From Betaproteobacteria bacterium UBA5216 (lineage in GTDB: Bacteria; Pseudomonadota; Gammaproteobacteria; Burkholderiales; SG8-41), in assembly GCA_002412495.1 (NCBI GenBank), contig DHVE01000114.1:9524-73523 (forward strand): a stretch of 64,000 nucleotides of DNA, written 5' to 3'. The notes under the pieces were generated by a model. That model searched no databases. It was not told the origin of the DNA and worked only from the letters and a program-made list of their open reading frames with translations. The first letter of the stretch is position 1; each line of letters starts with the position of its first letter. A program made the position numbers and the translations under genes. Below, piece by piece: positions 53,285-60,840 of this stretch.

Positions 53285-54820
53285 TTAATAAGAAGTAGGC
53301 CACGTGCGCATCAAGTGCTGGCCCACGCCCTTGGTCATGCGCAATTTGTACACATCCAGCATCCGAATCAAATAGTCGCGCGTATCCTGCGGCTTGATCA
53401 CCGCCTGTGTCGCGTACACCGACGCGAGGCCCCACACGTCGATGCCTTGCTCAATCTCTTTCAATTTCTCTTCGTAACCCGGCTCGCCAAAGCCCACCCC
53501 ATGCACGATCTTGGTGGCGAACTCCGGGCTCATGAAACTGATTTCCGCCGAAGGCCAGGCAGCGATGTCATCCGAGTGGCGTCCACCGCCCATGCACACA
53601 TAAGCGCGCCCGTAGCTCTTGCGCACGATCACCGACAGATGCGGCACGGTGAGCAGGGTCATCGCGTTCATGAAATTCATGATGCGGCCCGGCGCGCCGG
53701 CTTTTTCAGCCTCGGTGCCGATCTGGAAGCCCGGCGTATCGACCAGCAGCACAAGCGGGATGTTGAATGAATCACACATCACCAGAAAATCCACGATCTT
53801 GCGGCACGCGTCGGCATCCAGCGCGCCGCCGCGATGTAACGGGTTGTTGGCGACGATGCCGACACTCTTGCCGCCCAATCGGGCAAGAGCCGTCACGGCG
53901 CTTTTGCCGAAGCGCGGTTTCAACTCGAACATCGAATCTTTATCAACCATGCACCTGATGATGCGCTTCATGTCGTACACCTGCGTGCGGCTTTCAGGCA
54001 GCATGCCGAACACCTTGTCCATCTCGGCGCCCGATCCCGAAGGGATGGGTACGTCTGGCGGCGCCTCCTTGTGATGGTTCGGCATGTAGGACAAGAACTT
54101 TTTGATGGCGCCGAACACTTCTTCTTCGGTATCCACCACCTGATCCACCAGGCCGGTGATGTCCGAGTGCAGGCGCCAGCCGCCGAGATCCTCGGCGCTG
54201 ACCTTTTCGCCCAGCGCCATCGACACCAGGCCGGGGCTGGACACCGCCACCGTCGCGCCCTTGTGCATCACCGCAAAGTCGGAGAGGCACATCATCCACG
54301 TCGACGACCCGAACGCGGGGCCGAACGCGGCGGCCACCATCGGCGTCTCGCGCGTGCGCCGGAACTGCGTGTTGTCGTTGCCCAGCAACATGCCCATGCC
54401 GCGCCCGCCCATGGCATCAGGCAGGCGCGCGCCGGTGGATTCGCCCAGCAGCACCAGCGGCATACCGCGCTCGGTGGCGGTGCGCTTCATGTGGCCGACT
54501 TTCTTGCTGTTGGTGTACGACGTGGATGAACCCTTCACTGTGAAGTCGTTGACCACGATCGCGACATCGCGCCCGCCGATTTTGGCGTAGCCCGCGATCT
54601 TGCCGTCCGTGGGCGTCTCGTCCGCTTGCTCCGGATAAACGCCCGACGTGCCGAACAAGCCCGACTCGATAAAGCTGTCCGCGTCCACCAGCTTGGCGAT
54701 GCGCTCGCGCGCGTTGAGGATGCCCTTGGCGGTGCGCTTCGCGTATTTTTCCGCGCCGCCGCCCGCGAGTGCCTTCGCGCGGCGGGCTTCGTATTCGGCC
54801 AGTAGATCATTGTGGTTCAT
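53285..54820 (-). CDS. acyl-CoA carboxylase, carboxyltransferase (beta) subunit 2
   Basis: 511 aa from ATG 54820. Propionyl/methylcrotonyl-type carboxyltransferase: NARERIAKLVDADSF at the N-terminal domain, ESTGARLPDAMGGRGMG, DTPGFQIGTEAEKAGAPGRIMN and RKSYGRAYVCMGGG in the second domain. It is not close to the pair at 42481 and 59068 in detail. Its 90-bp distance to the biotin carboxylase makes it the natural partner of that subunit. Biotin would come from a separate carrier. Confidence 0.9.
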   Translation of the reverse strand: MNHNDLLAEYEARRAKALAGGGAEKYAKRTAKGILNARERIAKLVDADSFIESGLFGTSGVYPEQADETPTDGKIAGYAKIGGRDVAIVVNDFTVKGSSTSYTNSKKVGHMKRTATERGMPLVLLGESTGARLPDAMGGRGMGMLLGNDNTQFRRTRETPMVAAAFGPAFGSSTWMMCLSDFAVMHKGATVAVSSPGLVSMALGEKVSAEDLGGWRLHSDITGLVDQVVDTEEEVFGAIKKFLSYMPNHHKEAPPDVPIPSGSGAEMDKVFGMLPESRTQVYDMKRIIRCMVDKDSMFELKPRFGKSAVTALARLGGKSVGIVANNPLHRGGALDADACRKIVDFLVMCDSFNIPLVLLVDTPGFQIGTEAEKAGAPGRIMNFMNAMTLLTVPHLSVIVRKSYGRAYVCMGGGRHSDDIAAWPSAEISFMSPEFATKIVHGVGFGEPGYEEKLKEIEQGIDVWGLASVYATQAVIKPQDTRDYLIRMLDVYKLRMTKGVGQHLMRTWPTSY

Positions 54821-54867
54821 GCGGTTCTCCAATATCCAACATCAAAACCTTCGGCACAGATTTCGCG

Positions 54868-54911
54868 GATTTACGCAGATTAATCCCACTGGTTTTTGAT
54901 CTGCGTAAATC
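54868..54911. repeat. 13-bp perfect inverted repeat
   Basis: GATTTACGCAGAT (54868-54880) and ATCTGCGTAAATC (54899-54911) pair perfectly around 18 bases. It lies in the gap between etfA and a carboxyltransferase and belongs to a widely scattered ATCTGCGTAAATCTGCG repeat type. It could act as an intra-operon hairpin stabilising upstream mRNA. Confidence 0.8.
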
Positions 54912-54933
54912 TGCGTCTAAGATTTATATTTTA

Positions 54934-54946
54934 AAACAATCACTTA
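54934..54946 (+). promoter_or_regulatory. AAACAA-TCAC-TTA motif (IHF-like)
   Basis: A copy of the motif at the 3' end of etfA (its stop lies inside), next to the 13-bp inverted repeat. The following ATAAT resembles a -10 box on the + strand but no + strand gene follows. Confidence 0.35.
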
Positions 54947-55909
54947 TAATGAAGGCAACGCCTTGATCGCCACCGTCAGCGCGGGCACTACTTTAGCGTA
55001 GTCGCCCACCACGCCAAATTTTGCCTCCCGAAAAATCGCGGCGTCTGCATCGGTGTTGATGGCGACTATCGTTTTGGCGTTACCGCACCCCGCAAGATGA
55101 TGGCTCGCGCCGGAGATGCCCACTGCAATATACAACTCGGGTGTCACGGTTTTGCCGGTGAGTCCGATTTGCATCGCGTGTGAGCACCAACCCAGATCAC
55201 AGGGCACGCGGCTGGCGCCGACCGCGCCGCCCAGCGCTTCGGCCAATGGCTCCAACACTTTGAAACCTTCGGGGCCATTGAGACCGCGGCCGCCAGCGAC
55301 GATTACCCTGGCGTCTTCCAGGCGTTGCGCGCCGCTGTCTTCGCGTTGGCGTTCAATGATGCGGATGCGCGAGGCCGGCGCGGTGTCCAGTGCCACGATT
55401 TCGCCCGTGCGGGTGGTGTCGGCGGGCAGAGCGTCGTAGACACCCGCGCGCACCGTCGCCACCACGCATTCGGTTTCGAAACGCAGCGTTTCACGCACAT
55501 TACCGCCGTGACTGGCGCGGGTGAAATGCAACGTGCCGTCCTTTTGTTCTACACCGACGCAGCCCGTGGCGCATCCGGCATTCAGACGAAACGCCAGCCG
55601 AGGCGCAAGATCGGCGCCGCGCGGTGTGTGCGCCGCGAGCACCAGCGTTACCGCGTGTTCGCGTGCGATGGCCGCCGCGCAGGCCGTCCATCCGTCGCTG
55701 TTGTAACCGTCGAACGCCTTGCGCGTGCCGAGCACCACTTGGTCAGCGCCGCGCGCGATCAGCGCTTCAGCCATGGCTTTGTCGGCCCCCAACAGCAGCG
55801 CGATCACGGTGCCTGTTGGCGCAAGTCTGCGTGCGAGCGCCAGTTGTTCGAGGCCGGCCATCGCCAACTTTTCATTCGCGAGTTCGGCGACGACGAGTAT
55901 TGTGTTCAC
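54944..55909 (-). CDS. etfA: electron transfer flavoprotein alpha subunit
   Basis: FAD-binding ETF subunit, 321 aa from GTG 55909, which overlaps the etfB stop in a GTGA junction; the long open frame upstream is inside etfB and is not used. C-terminal FAD domain: VAGGRGLNGPEGFKVLEPLAEALGGAVGASR, QIGLTGKTVTPELYIAVGISGASHHLAG and AINTDADAAIFREAKFGVVGD. It receives electrons from acyl-CoA dehydrogenases and passes them to ETF-ubiquinone oxidoreductase. Confidence 0.93.
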   Translation of the reverse strand: MNTILVVAELANEKLAMAGLEQLALARRLAPTGTVIALLLGADKAMAEALIARGADQVVLGTRKAFDGYNSDGWTACAAAIAREHAVTLVLAAHTPRGADLAPRLAFRLNAGCATGCVGVEQKDGTLHFTRASHGGNVRETLRFETECVVATVRAGVYDALPADTTRTGEIVALDTAPASRIRIIERQREDSGAQRLEDARVIVAGGRGLNGPEGFKVLEPLAEALGGAVGASRVPCDLGWCSHAMQIGLTGKTVTPELYIAVGISGASHHLAGCGNAKTIVAINTDADAAIFREAKFGVVGDYAKVVPALTVAIKALPSL

Positions 55910-56709
55910 AGCACTCTCGCCTCGCGCAAGCGTTGCGCCAATTGCGCGCCTTGTGCCTCTGGCGAAGACGCTTCGATGATTTCGCATTGAACGGATTTTG
56001 ACGGCGCAAATACGCATTCGCGCACGGCGCGTGAACCGGCGGCGCCGACCGCATTGGCCTCCAACCCAAGATCGCTGGCGTTCCACACCACCACCGGTTT
56101 ACGCGCGGCGCGCATGGTCTCGCGCAGACTGGCCGCGCGCGGCGCGCCGATCTCGTTGGACACCGTGACCACCGCGGGCAAATCGGCTTCGACGATTTCA
56201 CCGCCGTCATCCAGCACGCGCTCGACGCGCACGGCCTTGCCGTCCACAGCTATGCTTTTTGCGAACGTCAGCACCGGCAGATTCAGCAGCTCGCCGATGC
56301 CCGCGCCCACCACACCCGTATCGCCATCAGCGGCCTGACGTCCGGTGAGTACCAGATCAATCGCGCCCAATTTCTTGAGCGCGGCAGCGAGCGTGATCGC
56401 CGTGGTGTACGCGTCGCCGTCCTCAAACGCCGCATCGGCGAGCAACACGCCATCGTCCGCGCCCATCGCAAGGCCGTGTTTCAAGGCATTGCGTGATAGC
56501 TCATTGCCCAGGGTAATCACAGTGATGCGCGTGCCTGCATGTTGCTCACGAACGCGCAGGGCAGCTTCGATGGCTTGCTCATCAAAGGGACTGACCACGT
56601 GCTTCAAACCGGACGCCGGAATCACCTTCTTCGCCTGCTCATCAATGCTGAACATGCTGAAGGCGGCCTCGGGGTCGGGGATGTATTTGATGCAGACGGC
56701 GATATGCAT
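55906..56709 (-). CDS. etfB: electron transfer flavoprotein beta subunit
   Basis: 267 aa. N-terminal AVCIKYIPDPEAAF and the recognition-loop region SPFDEQAIEAALRVREQ are typical, as are VLTGRQAADGDTGVVGAGIGELL and the AMP-binding segment. Heterodimer partner of etfA, with which it overlaps by 4 bases (GTGA). It follows the sulfite-oxidase-fold gene by 97 bp of repeat-rich sequence. Confidence 0.93.
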   Translation of the reverse strand: MHIAVCIKYIPDPEAAFSMFSIDEQAKKVIPASGLKHVVSPFDEQAIEAALRVREQHAGTRITVITLGNELSRNALKHGLAMGADDGVLLADAAFEDGDAYTTAITLAAALKKLGAIDLVLTGRQAADGDTGVVGAGIGELLNLPVLTFAKSIAVDGKAVRVERVLDDGGEIVEADLPAVVTVSNEIGAPRAASLRETMRAARKPVVVWNASDLGLEANAVGAAGSRAVRECVFAPSKSVQCEIIEASSPEAQGAQLAQRLREARVL

Positions 56710-56716
56710 TTATTTC

Positions 56717-56810
56717 GTGAGGCGTGAAGTGTGAGGGGTGAGGCGCGGTAAATCGGTAGAGTGAAAGTGTCGCAATGGCGACGCGCTACACCTCACGCCT
56801 GTCGCCTCAC
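56717..56810. repeat. inverted repeat between the Moco protein and etfB genes
   Basis: GTGAGGCG (56717-56724) with the overlapping AGGCGTGA (56720-56727) faces CGCCTCAC (56803-56810) and TCACGCCT (56793-56800). GTGAGG units repeat nearby. The right arm overlaps the last codons of the Moco-protein gene, whose stop begins at 56807. Confidence 0.65.
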
Positions 56811-58051
56811 ACGACGGTAACGTCGGTTGGAACGATCCCATCAAAGTGCTTGCGCTGATAGTTCCACGGAATCTGCGGTTGCACGCGTCCGGTTTCATCG
56901 GTGGCGCGCGCCATGATCTGGTATGCGCCAGGTTTGTCCACTTCCCACAGCAGCGACCAGCGCACCCACAGCCAGCGTTCGACCGGTTCTTCGAGATGCG
57001 CATCTGCCCAGGTCTTGCCGCCGTCGGTGCTGACTTCGACGCGTTTGATCATGCCCATGCCGCTCCAGGCGCGGCCTTGTATCTTGTGCGAGCCGCGCTC
57101 CAGCGGAGAATCTTCGTCCAGCGGATTCAGGATGATGCAGCGCACGCCCATCGACGTGATCATTTCTTTTTTGGGATCGTCGGGGCCTTCGCCGTAAGTA
57201 AAATAATGATGCTGGTAGTAGCACTGCGGGATGTGATCGAGCACTTCGATCTGCTCCAGCCACTTCACCCACCAGTTGCCCGACCAGCCCGGCGTTACCA
57301 CGCGCACCGGCGCGCCGTGGATGTGCGTGAGCCATTCGCCATTCATCGACCACGCGAGCAGTGTGTCCGGGTGCATGGCTTTCGCCATCGGCATGCCTTT
57401 TTCGTAATTGATCACGCCCGGATCGACCAACTTGAAATCCGAACGGCCCACCGAGCGGTACTGCACCGCGAGATCGGGCTGACCGCGATCAAAACCCTGA
57501 AATCGCACCGACTGGGCGTTGTTCTTGAGGCCGACTTTTTTCAGCACTTCGGCGAGCGGCACACCGGTGAATTCGCCCGCGCTCACCGCGCAGGTGGTGG
57601 TGGATTCGTTGCTGATTTCCTCGGTGGACGGCACGGCGTTTTTCTCGCGCATGGCCGCGCGCGCGTTCATGTCCTGCTGGTTGATGCGCGAGGGTTTCTT
57701 GCCGCCTTTTTGCACGTAGTCAAAGAAGCCCGCGTCGTTGCCCGCGCATTCGGTCACCGCGCGCACCGTGCGGCCGGGAAATTTCATCAAATCCTTCAGC
57801 GTCAACGCGATGGGCCTGTCCACCAGGCCGCCGATTTGCAACACCCAATCGTCGGGATGCATCGGCTCCGGCACTTCAAGCTGATTCACCACGTAATAGG
57901 CATCGGTGGGCGTGAGCAAGCCTTCGAGTTGCGTCACCGGGCAACGTCCGTTGATCACGCGTCCCTGGGAATCCTTGCCAGCGGAGATGGCCGCGCGCTT
58001 GCGGTCCGGCCAGCCCATTACCCAATCGCCTTCGATTTCCGGTCGTGCCAT
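56807..58051 (-). CDS. sulfite-oxidase-fold molybdopterin protein
   Basis: 414 aa, no signal peptide visible. The Moco-ligating Cys is in VRAVTECAGND; the following region differs from sulfite dehydrogenases by a polar insert of roughly 35 residues (KPSRINQQDMNARAAMREKN...) before AVSAGEFTGVPLAEVL. Other family traits are VTPGWSGNWWVKWLEQIEVLD, the SGMGMIKRVEVSTDGGKTW dimerisation-domain start and NYQRKHFDG. In known relatives it oxidises sulfite, but the place among acyl-CoA genes suggests another substrate. Electron acceptor unknown; no cytochrome neighbour. Confidence 0.82.
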   Translation of the reverse strand: MARPEIEGDWVMGWPDRKRAAISAGKDSQGRVINGRCPVTQLEGLLTPTDAYYVVNQLEVPEPMHPDDWVLQIGGLVDRPIALTLKDLMKFPGRTVRAVTECAGNDAGFFDYVQKGGKKPSRINQQDMNARAAMREKNAVPSTEEISNESTTTCAVSAGEFTGVPLAEVLKKVGLKNNAQSVRFQGFDRGQPDLAVQYRSVGRSDFKLVDPGVINYEKGMPMAKAMHPDTLLAWSMNGEWLTHIHGAPVRVVTPGWSGNWWVKWLEQIEVLDHIPQCYYQHHYFTYGEGPDDPKKEMITSMGVRCIILNPLDEDSPLERGSHKIQGRAWSGMGMIKRVEVSTDGGKTWADAHLEEPVERWLWVRWSLLWEVDKPGAYQIMARATDETGRVQPQIPWNYQRKHFDGIVPTDVTVV

Positions 58052-58069
58052 GGTTTGTCTCCGAGAAAA

Positions 58070-59071
58070 CTACTGCTTGGCTAATCCCAGTTCCGTCAGA
58101 ATTTCGCGCAGCTCTGTGTTTTGAGCCGCGTAGTACTTGGCGGTCTCGCGGCTACCGAGGTAATTTCCGTACCAGTGACTGGTGGCGAGTTCCTTGTTCC
58201 ACTCGTCGGATTGCGCGAGTTTCTGAAACGCGCTCTCCCAAAATGCCAGCTGCGCCGGCGTCAGTCCGCGCGGGCCAATGGCGCCCTGTGACGCCGAGAA
58301 CGTGCCCTCGATGCCCTGTTCCTTCCAGGTCGGTACGCCGGCGAACACGCCCGTCAGCCGCTGGCCCGACGATACCGCGATCACGCGGATCTTGCCCGCC
58401 TGCAACTGTCCAACGACATTGGGCGTGGACGAGGACACAACATCGACGTGCCCGCCGAGCAGCTGGGTGACGGATTCGCCCGAGGACGGAAACGCCACCA
58501 CCCGGAGTTTCTTGATATCGACACCGCCCGCCTTGAGCGCCTTGGCGATGCTGCTGTGGATGTGATTGCCCAAGGTGCTGGCCACCGCGATGGAAAGCGA
58601 ACCGGGGTCTTTTTTCAGACGCCCGATCAGATCCGTGCCGGACTTGATCGGCGAATCCGCGCGCACCGCCACCGTCATGTATTCGTTGAACAGCAGCGAG
58701 ATCAGCGTGAAATCGGTCCAGTTGATGCTGCTGGTGCCGACTAGCTTGTTGGTGAGTATGGTGTAGGGCGCGATCATGACGTAATGCCCGTCGCCAGCGT
58801 GCTGGTTGAGATAATTCCAGGCGATGGCATTGCCACCGCCGGGTTTGTTCACGACCACGCTGTTGACGTCGAGTATCTTTTTTTCCTGCCAGATGCGCTG
58901 CACGGCACGGTTCGCGCGATCCACGGCACCGCCGGCAGCGGTGCCAGAGATGATTTCAATGGTGCGTTCAGGCTTCCATGCTAACGAAGGTTGCGCCGAA
59001 ACCCACCCGGAATACAAGAAAAATATACATAAAAACAAATGCTTATGCACGCGTTCCCGGCGCGGGTTCAT
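58070..59071 (-). CDS. Bug/TctC-family substrate-binding protein, divergent subfamily (SBP-N)
   Basis: 333 aa from ATG 59071, which overlaps the carboxyltransferase stop (ATGA at 59071-59068), so translation is coupled. Signal peptide FLCIFFLYSGWVSAQ, then WKPERTIEIISGTAAGGAVDRANRAV, VVNKPGGGNAIAWNYLNQHAGD, DSPIKSGTDLIGRL, and a C-terminus ILTELGLAKQ. Same subfamily as A, B, L and M. An AT-rich AAACAA-N4-TTA motif lies within its first codons. Upstream of the Moco gene by 18 bp. Confidence 0.88.
   Translation of the reverse strand: MNPRRERVHKHLFLCIFFLYSGWVSAQPSLAWKPERTIEIISGTAAGGAVDRANRAVQRIWQEKKILDVNSVVVNKPGGGNAIAWNYLNQHAGDGHYVMIAPYTILTNKLVGTSSINWTDFTLISLLFNEYMTVAVRADSPIKSGTDLIGRLKKDPGSLSIAVASTLGNHIHSSIAKALKAGGVDIKKLRVVAFPSSGESVTQLLGGHVDVVSSSTPNVVGQLQAGKIRVIAVSSGQRLTGVFAGVPTWKEQGIEGTFSASQGAIGPRGLTPAQLAFWESAFQKLAQSDEWNKELATSHWYGNYLGSRETAKYYAAQNTELREILTELGLAKQ
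59033..59045 (+). promoter_or_regulatory. AAACAA-ATGC-TTA motif (IHF-like)
   Basis: Inside the signal-peptide codons of SBP-N, antisense to the gene, with an A-tract on the left. Third SBP gene start carrying this motif. Confidence 0.35.
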
Positions 59072-60636
59072 GGCCGCGCCCCGCTCTTGTGCTTGGGGCC
59101 GAGTTGCGAGCGCAGTCGTCCCTGAAATGCGTCGATGAACTGGCACAGGTATGGGCGCGTTTCGCGCGGATCGATCAGGTCTTCGATGCCGAATGCCTCG
59201 GCGGTGCGAAACGGCGAGGCGAGTTGCCGCAATTCGGTTTCGATTTCTTTCTCGCGCGCGGCGGGATCGGGCGCGCTTTCGATTTCGCGCTTGTAGGCGG
59301 CCTTGACGCCGCCCTCGATCGGCAGCGAGCCCCATTCGGCTGACGGCCATGCGATTTTGAAATTCAGTCCGCGGCGGTCGATGGTGCTGCCGCCAGCCAC
59401 GCCATAACATTTGCGCACGATCACGGTGAACACCGGCACGCTCACCTGCAAGCCCACAAAACGCGCGCGCATGCCTTCGCGCAAAATCGCGTCCGACTCG
59501 GATTGCACACCAACCATCAGGCCTGGAATGTCCGAGAAAAAGATCAGCGGGATGTTGAACTGGTCGCACAGTTCGACAAAATGCGCCTGCTTGCGCGCGG
59601 CTTTCACGTCCATGATGCCGCCGTAGGTCGGGTTGTTGCCGATGATGCCCACGACCTTGCCGTTCATGCGCGCCAGCACGGTGATTACCGCACGGCCGAA
59701 ACCAGGCTGAATTTCGAACAGCGAATCGCGATCAACAATCAGGCTGATCAGCTTGCGCATATCGTAGGGCTGCCGGGTGGAACGCGGAATAATGCTTGCG
59801 AGCGCGTCTTCGCAGCGATCCACGGGATCCCGTGTGTCCATCACCGGCGGCAACTCCCACACGTTCTGCGGCATGTATGACAAAAACCGTTTGATTTGCG
59901 TAAAACAATCCGTTTCGCTCTCAGCCACGTTGTCGATGGTGCCAGCGGTGTCGGCGGCAATTTTGGCGCCGCCGAGCTCCTCTTTGCTGATTTTGCCGCC
60001 AAACGCACGTTCGACCACCGGCGGCCCCGCCGCGAAGATCTGGCTTTGTCCGCGCACCATGACCGTCCAGTGCGACAGAATTGCGCGTGCCGACGGTCCG
60101 CCCGCCGTGGTGCCCAGCACCGCGCTCACCACCGGCACGATCTGCATCAGATCGACGGAACGCTCGAAGCCATCCTGTCCGTGTCCCGGCACGACCGAGT
60201 GCCCCTTGCGCCGCGTGGTATTAACCGTGCCGCCAGTGCCGTCGCACAGATTGATCAGCGGTATGCGGTATTCGAAGGCGAGGTCCTCGATGAATCCGCC
60301 TTGTCCGCCCTTGCGGCGATCAGCCCCGAAACTGGTGCCTGCGCGAATGGTGTAATCCTCGCCGCCGATGGCCACGGGCCGGCCGCCGAGGTTGCCGATG
60401 CCCATCACGTACGGCGCGGGCTCGAACGATTTGAGCTTGCCATCGGCGTCGTAGCTGGCACGGCCGGCGAGCTTGCCCACTTCACGGAACGTGCCGGGGT
60501 CGAGCAGTCCGCCGATGCGCTCGCGCACCGTGAGTTTGCCGGCGGCGTGATGCTTGGCCACCGCGGCTTCGCCGCCGCAGGCCTCGGCCAGCGCGCGGCG
60601 CCGAAGGATATCGTCGATTTCAGGCTGCCAGGTCAT
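59068..60636 (-). CDS. acyl-CoA carboxylase, carboxyltransferase (beta) subunit 3
   Basis: 522 aa from ATG 60636 (MTWQPEIDD). Paralogue of the subunit at 42481, sharing GGQGGFIEDLAFEYRIPL, YMPQNVWELPPV, FFSDIPGLMVG and LGPKHKSGARP at the end. In the usual PGF motif Phe is Leu (DIPGLMVG). It is the first gene of the large minus-strand cluster and is coupled to SBP-N. The promoter region between it and gntR contains tandem repeats and a strong palindrome, the likely control point. Confidence 0.9.
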   Translation of the reverse strand: MTWQPEIDDILRRRALAEACGGEAAVAKHHAAGKLTVRERIGGLLDPGTFREVGKLAGRASYDADGKLKSFEPAPYVMGIGNLGGRPVAIGGEDYTIRAGTSFGADRRKGGQGGFIEDLAFEYRIPLINLCDGTGGTVNTTRRKGHSVVPGHGQDGFERSVDLMQIVPVVSAVLGTTAGGPSARAILSHWTVMVRGQSQIFAAGPPVVERAFGGKISKEELGGAKIAADTAGTIDNVAESETDCFTQIKRFLSYMPQNVWELPPVMDTRDPVDRCEDALASIIPRSTRQPYDMRKLISLIVDRDSLFEIQPGFGRAVITVLARMNGKVVGIIGNNPTYGGIMDVKAARKQAHFVELCDQFNIPLIFFSDIPGLMVGVQSESDAILREGMRARFVGLQVSVPVFTVIVRKCYGVAGGSTIDRRGLNFKIAWPSAEWGSLPIEGGVKAAYKREIESAPDPAAREKEIETELRQLASPFRTAEAFGIEDLIDPRETRPYLCQFIDAFQGRLRSQLGPKHKSGARP

Positions 60637-60678
60637 GGGGATGTACTCTGCCGCGAAGGCGCAACGGTGGACAACGGA

Positions 60679-60702
60679 ATACCAAGATACCAAGATACCA
60701 AG
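60679..60702. repeat. 3 x 8-bp tandem repeat ATACCAAG
   Basis: Three exact head-to-tail copies lie 43 bases upstream of the carboxyltransferase start, between it and the GntR operator. This AT-rich stretch is part of the divergent promoter region. Similar tandem TACCAAGA units occur in other proteobacteria. Confidence 0.8.
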
Positions 60703-60743
60703 AGAACCGGCAGGCTACCGGCGGGGCTGTTTGGTGTCAAGAA

Positions 60744-60765
60744 GATTGTTGACAATCTGACAATA
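60744..60765. promoter_or_regulatory. predicted GntR (FCD-type) operator
   Basis: A perfect palindrome GATTGT-TG-ACAATC (60744-60757) contains TTGT-TG-ACAA, fitting the TNGT-N-ACNA pattern of FCD-subfamily GntR operators. TGACAAT occurs again at 60758-60764, giving a direct repeat. It sits between the divergent gntR and carboxyltransferase genes, so autoregulation and control of the cluster are likely (inference). Confidence 0.6.
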
Positions 60766-60840
60766 TGGCCGTATCGTGAAATGGCCGTTTGTTCTCGTTC
60801 CGTTCTCGCGCTCAAGACGACCGCGCCGCCAAAGGCCAGA

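Noticed and set aside
60679..60702. Short tandem repeats as a possible CRISPR or satellite
   Set aside because: Units are only 8 bp without spacers; no cas gene is present. Kept only as a simple tandem repeat.
59896..60780. Long in-frame extension upstream of the GntR regulator
   Set aside because: It runs antisense through the carboxyltransferase gene, has no winged-helix-like sequence, and the regulator domain only begins after about 60841.
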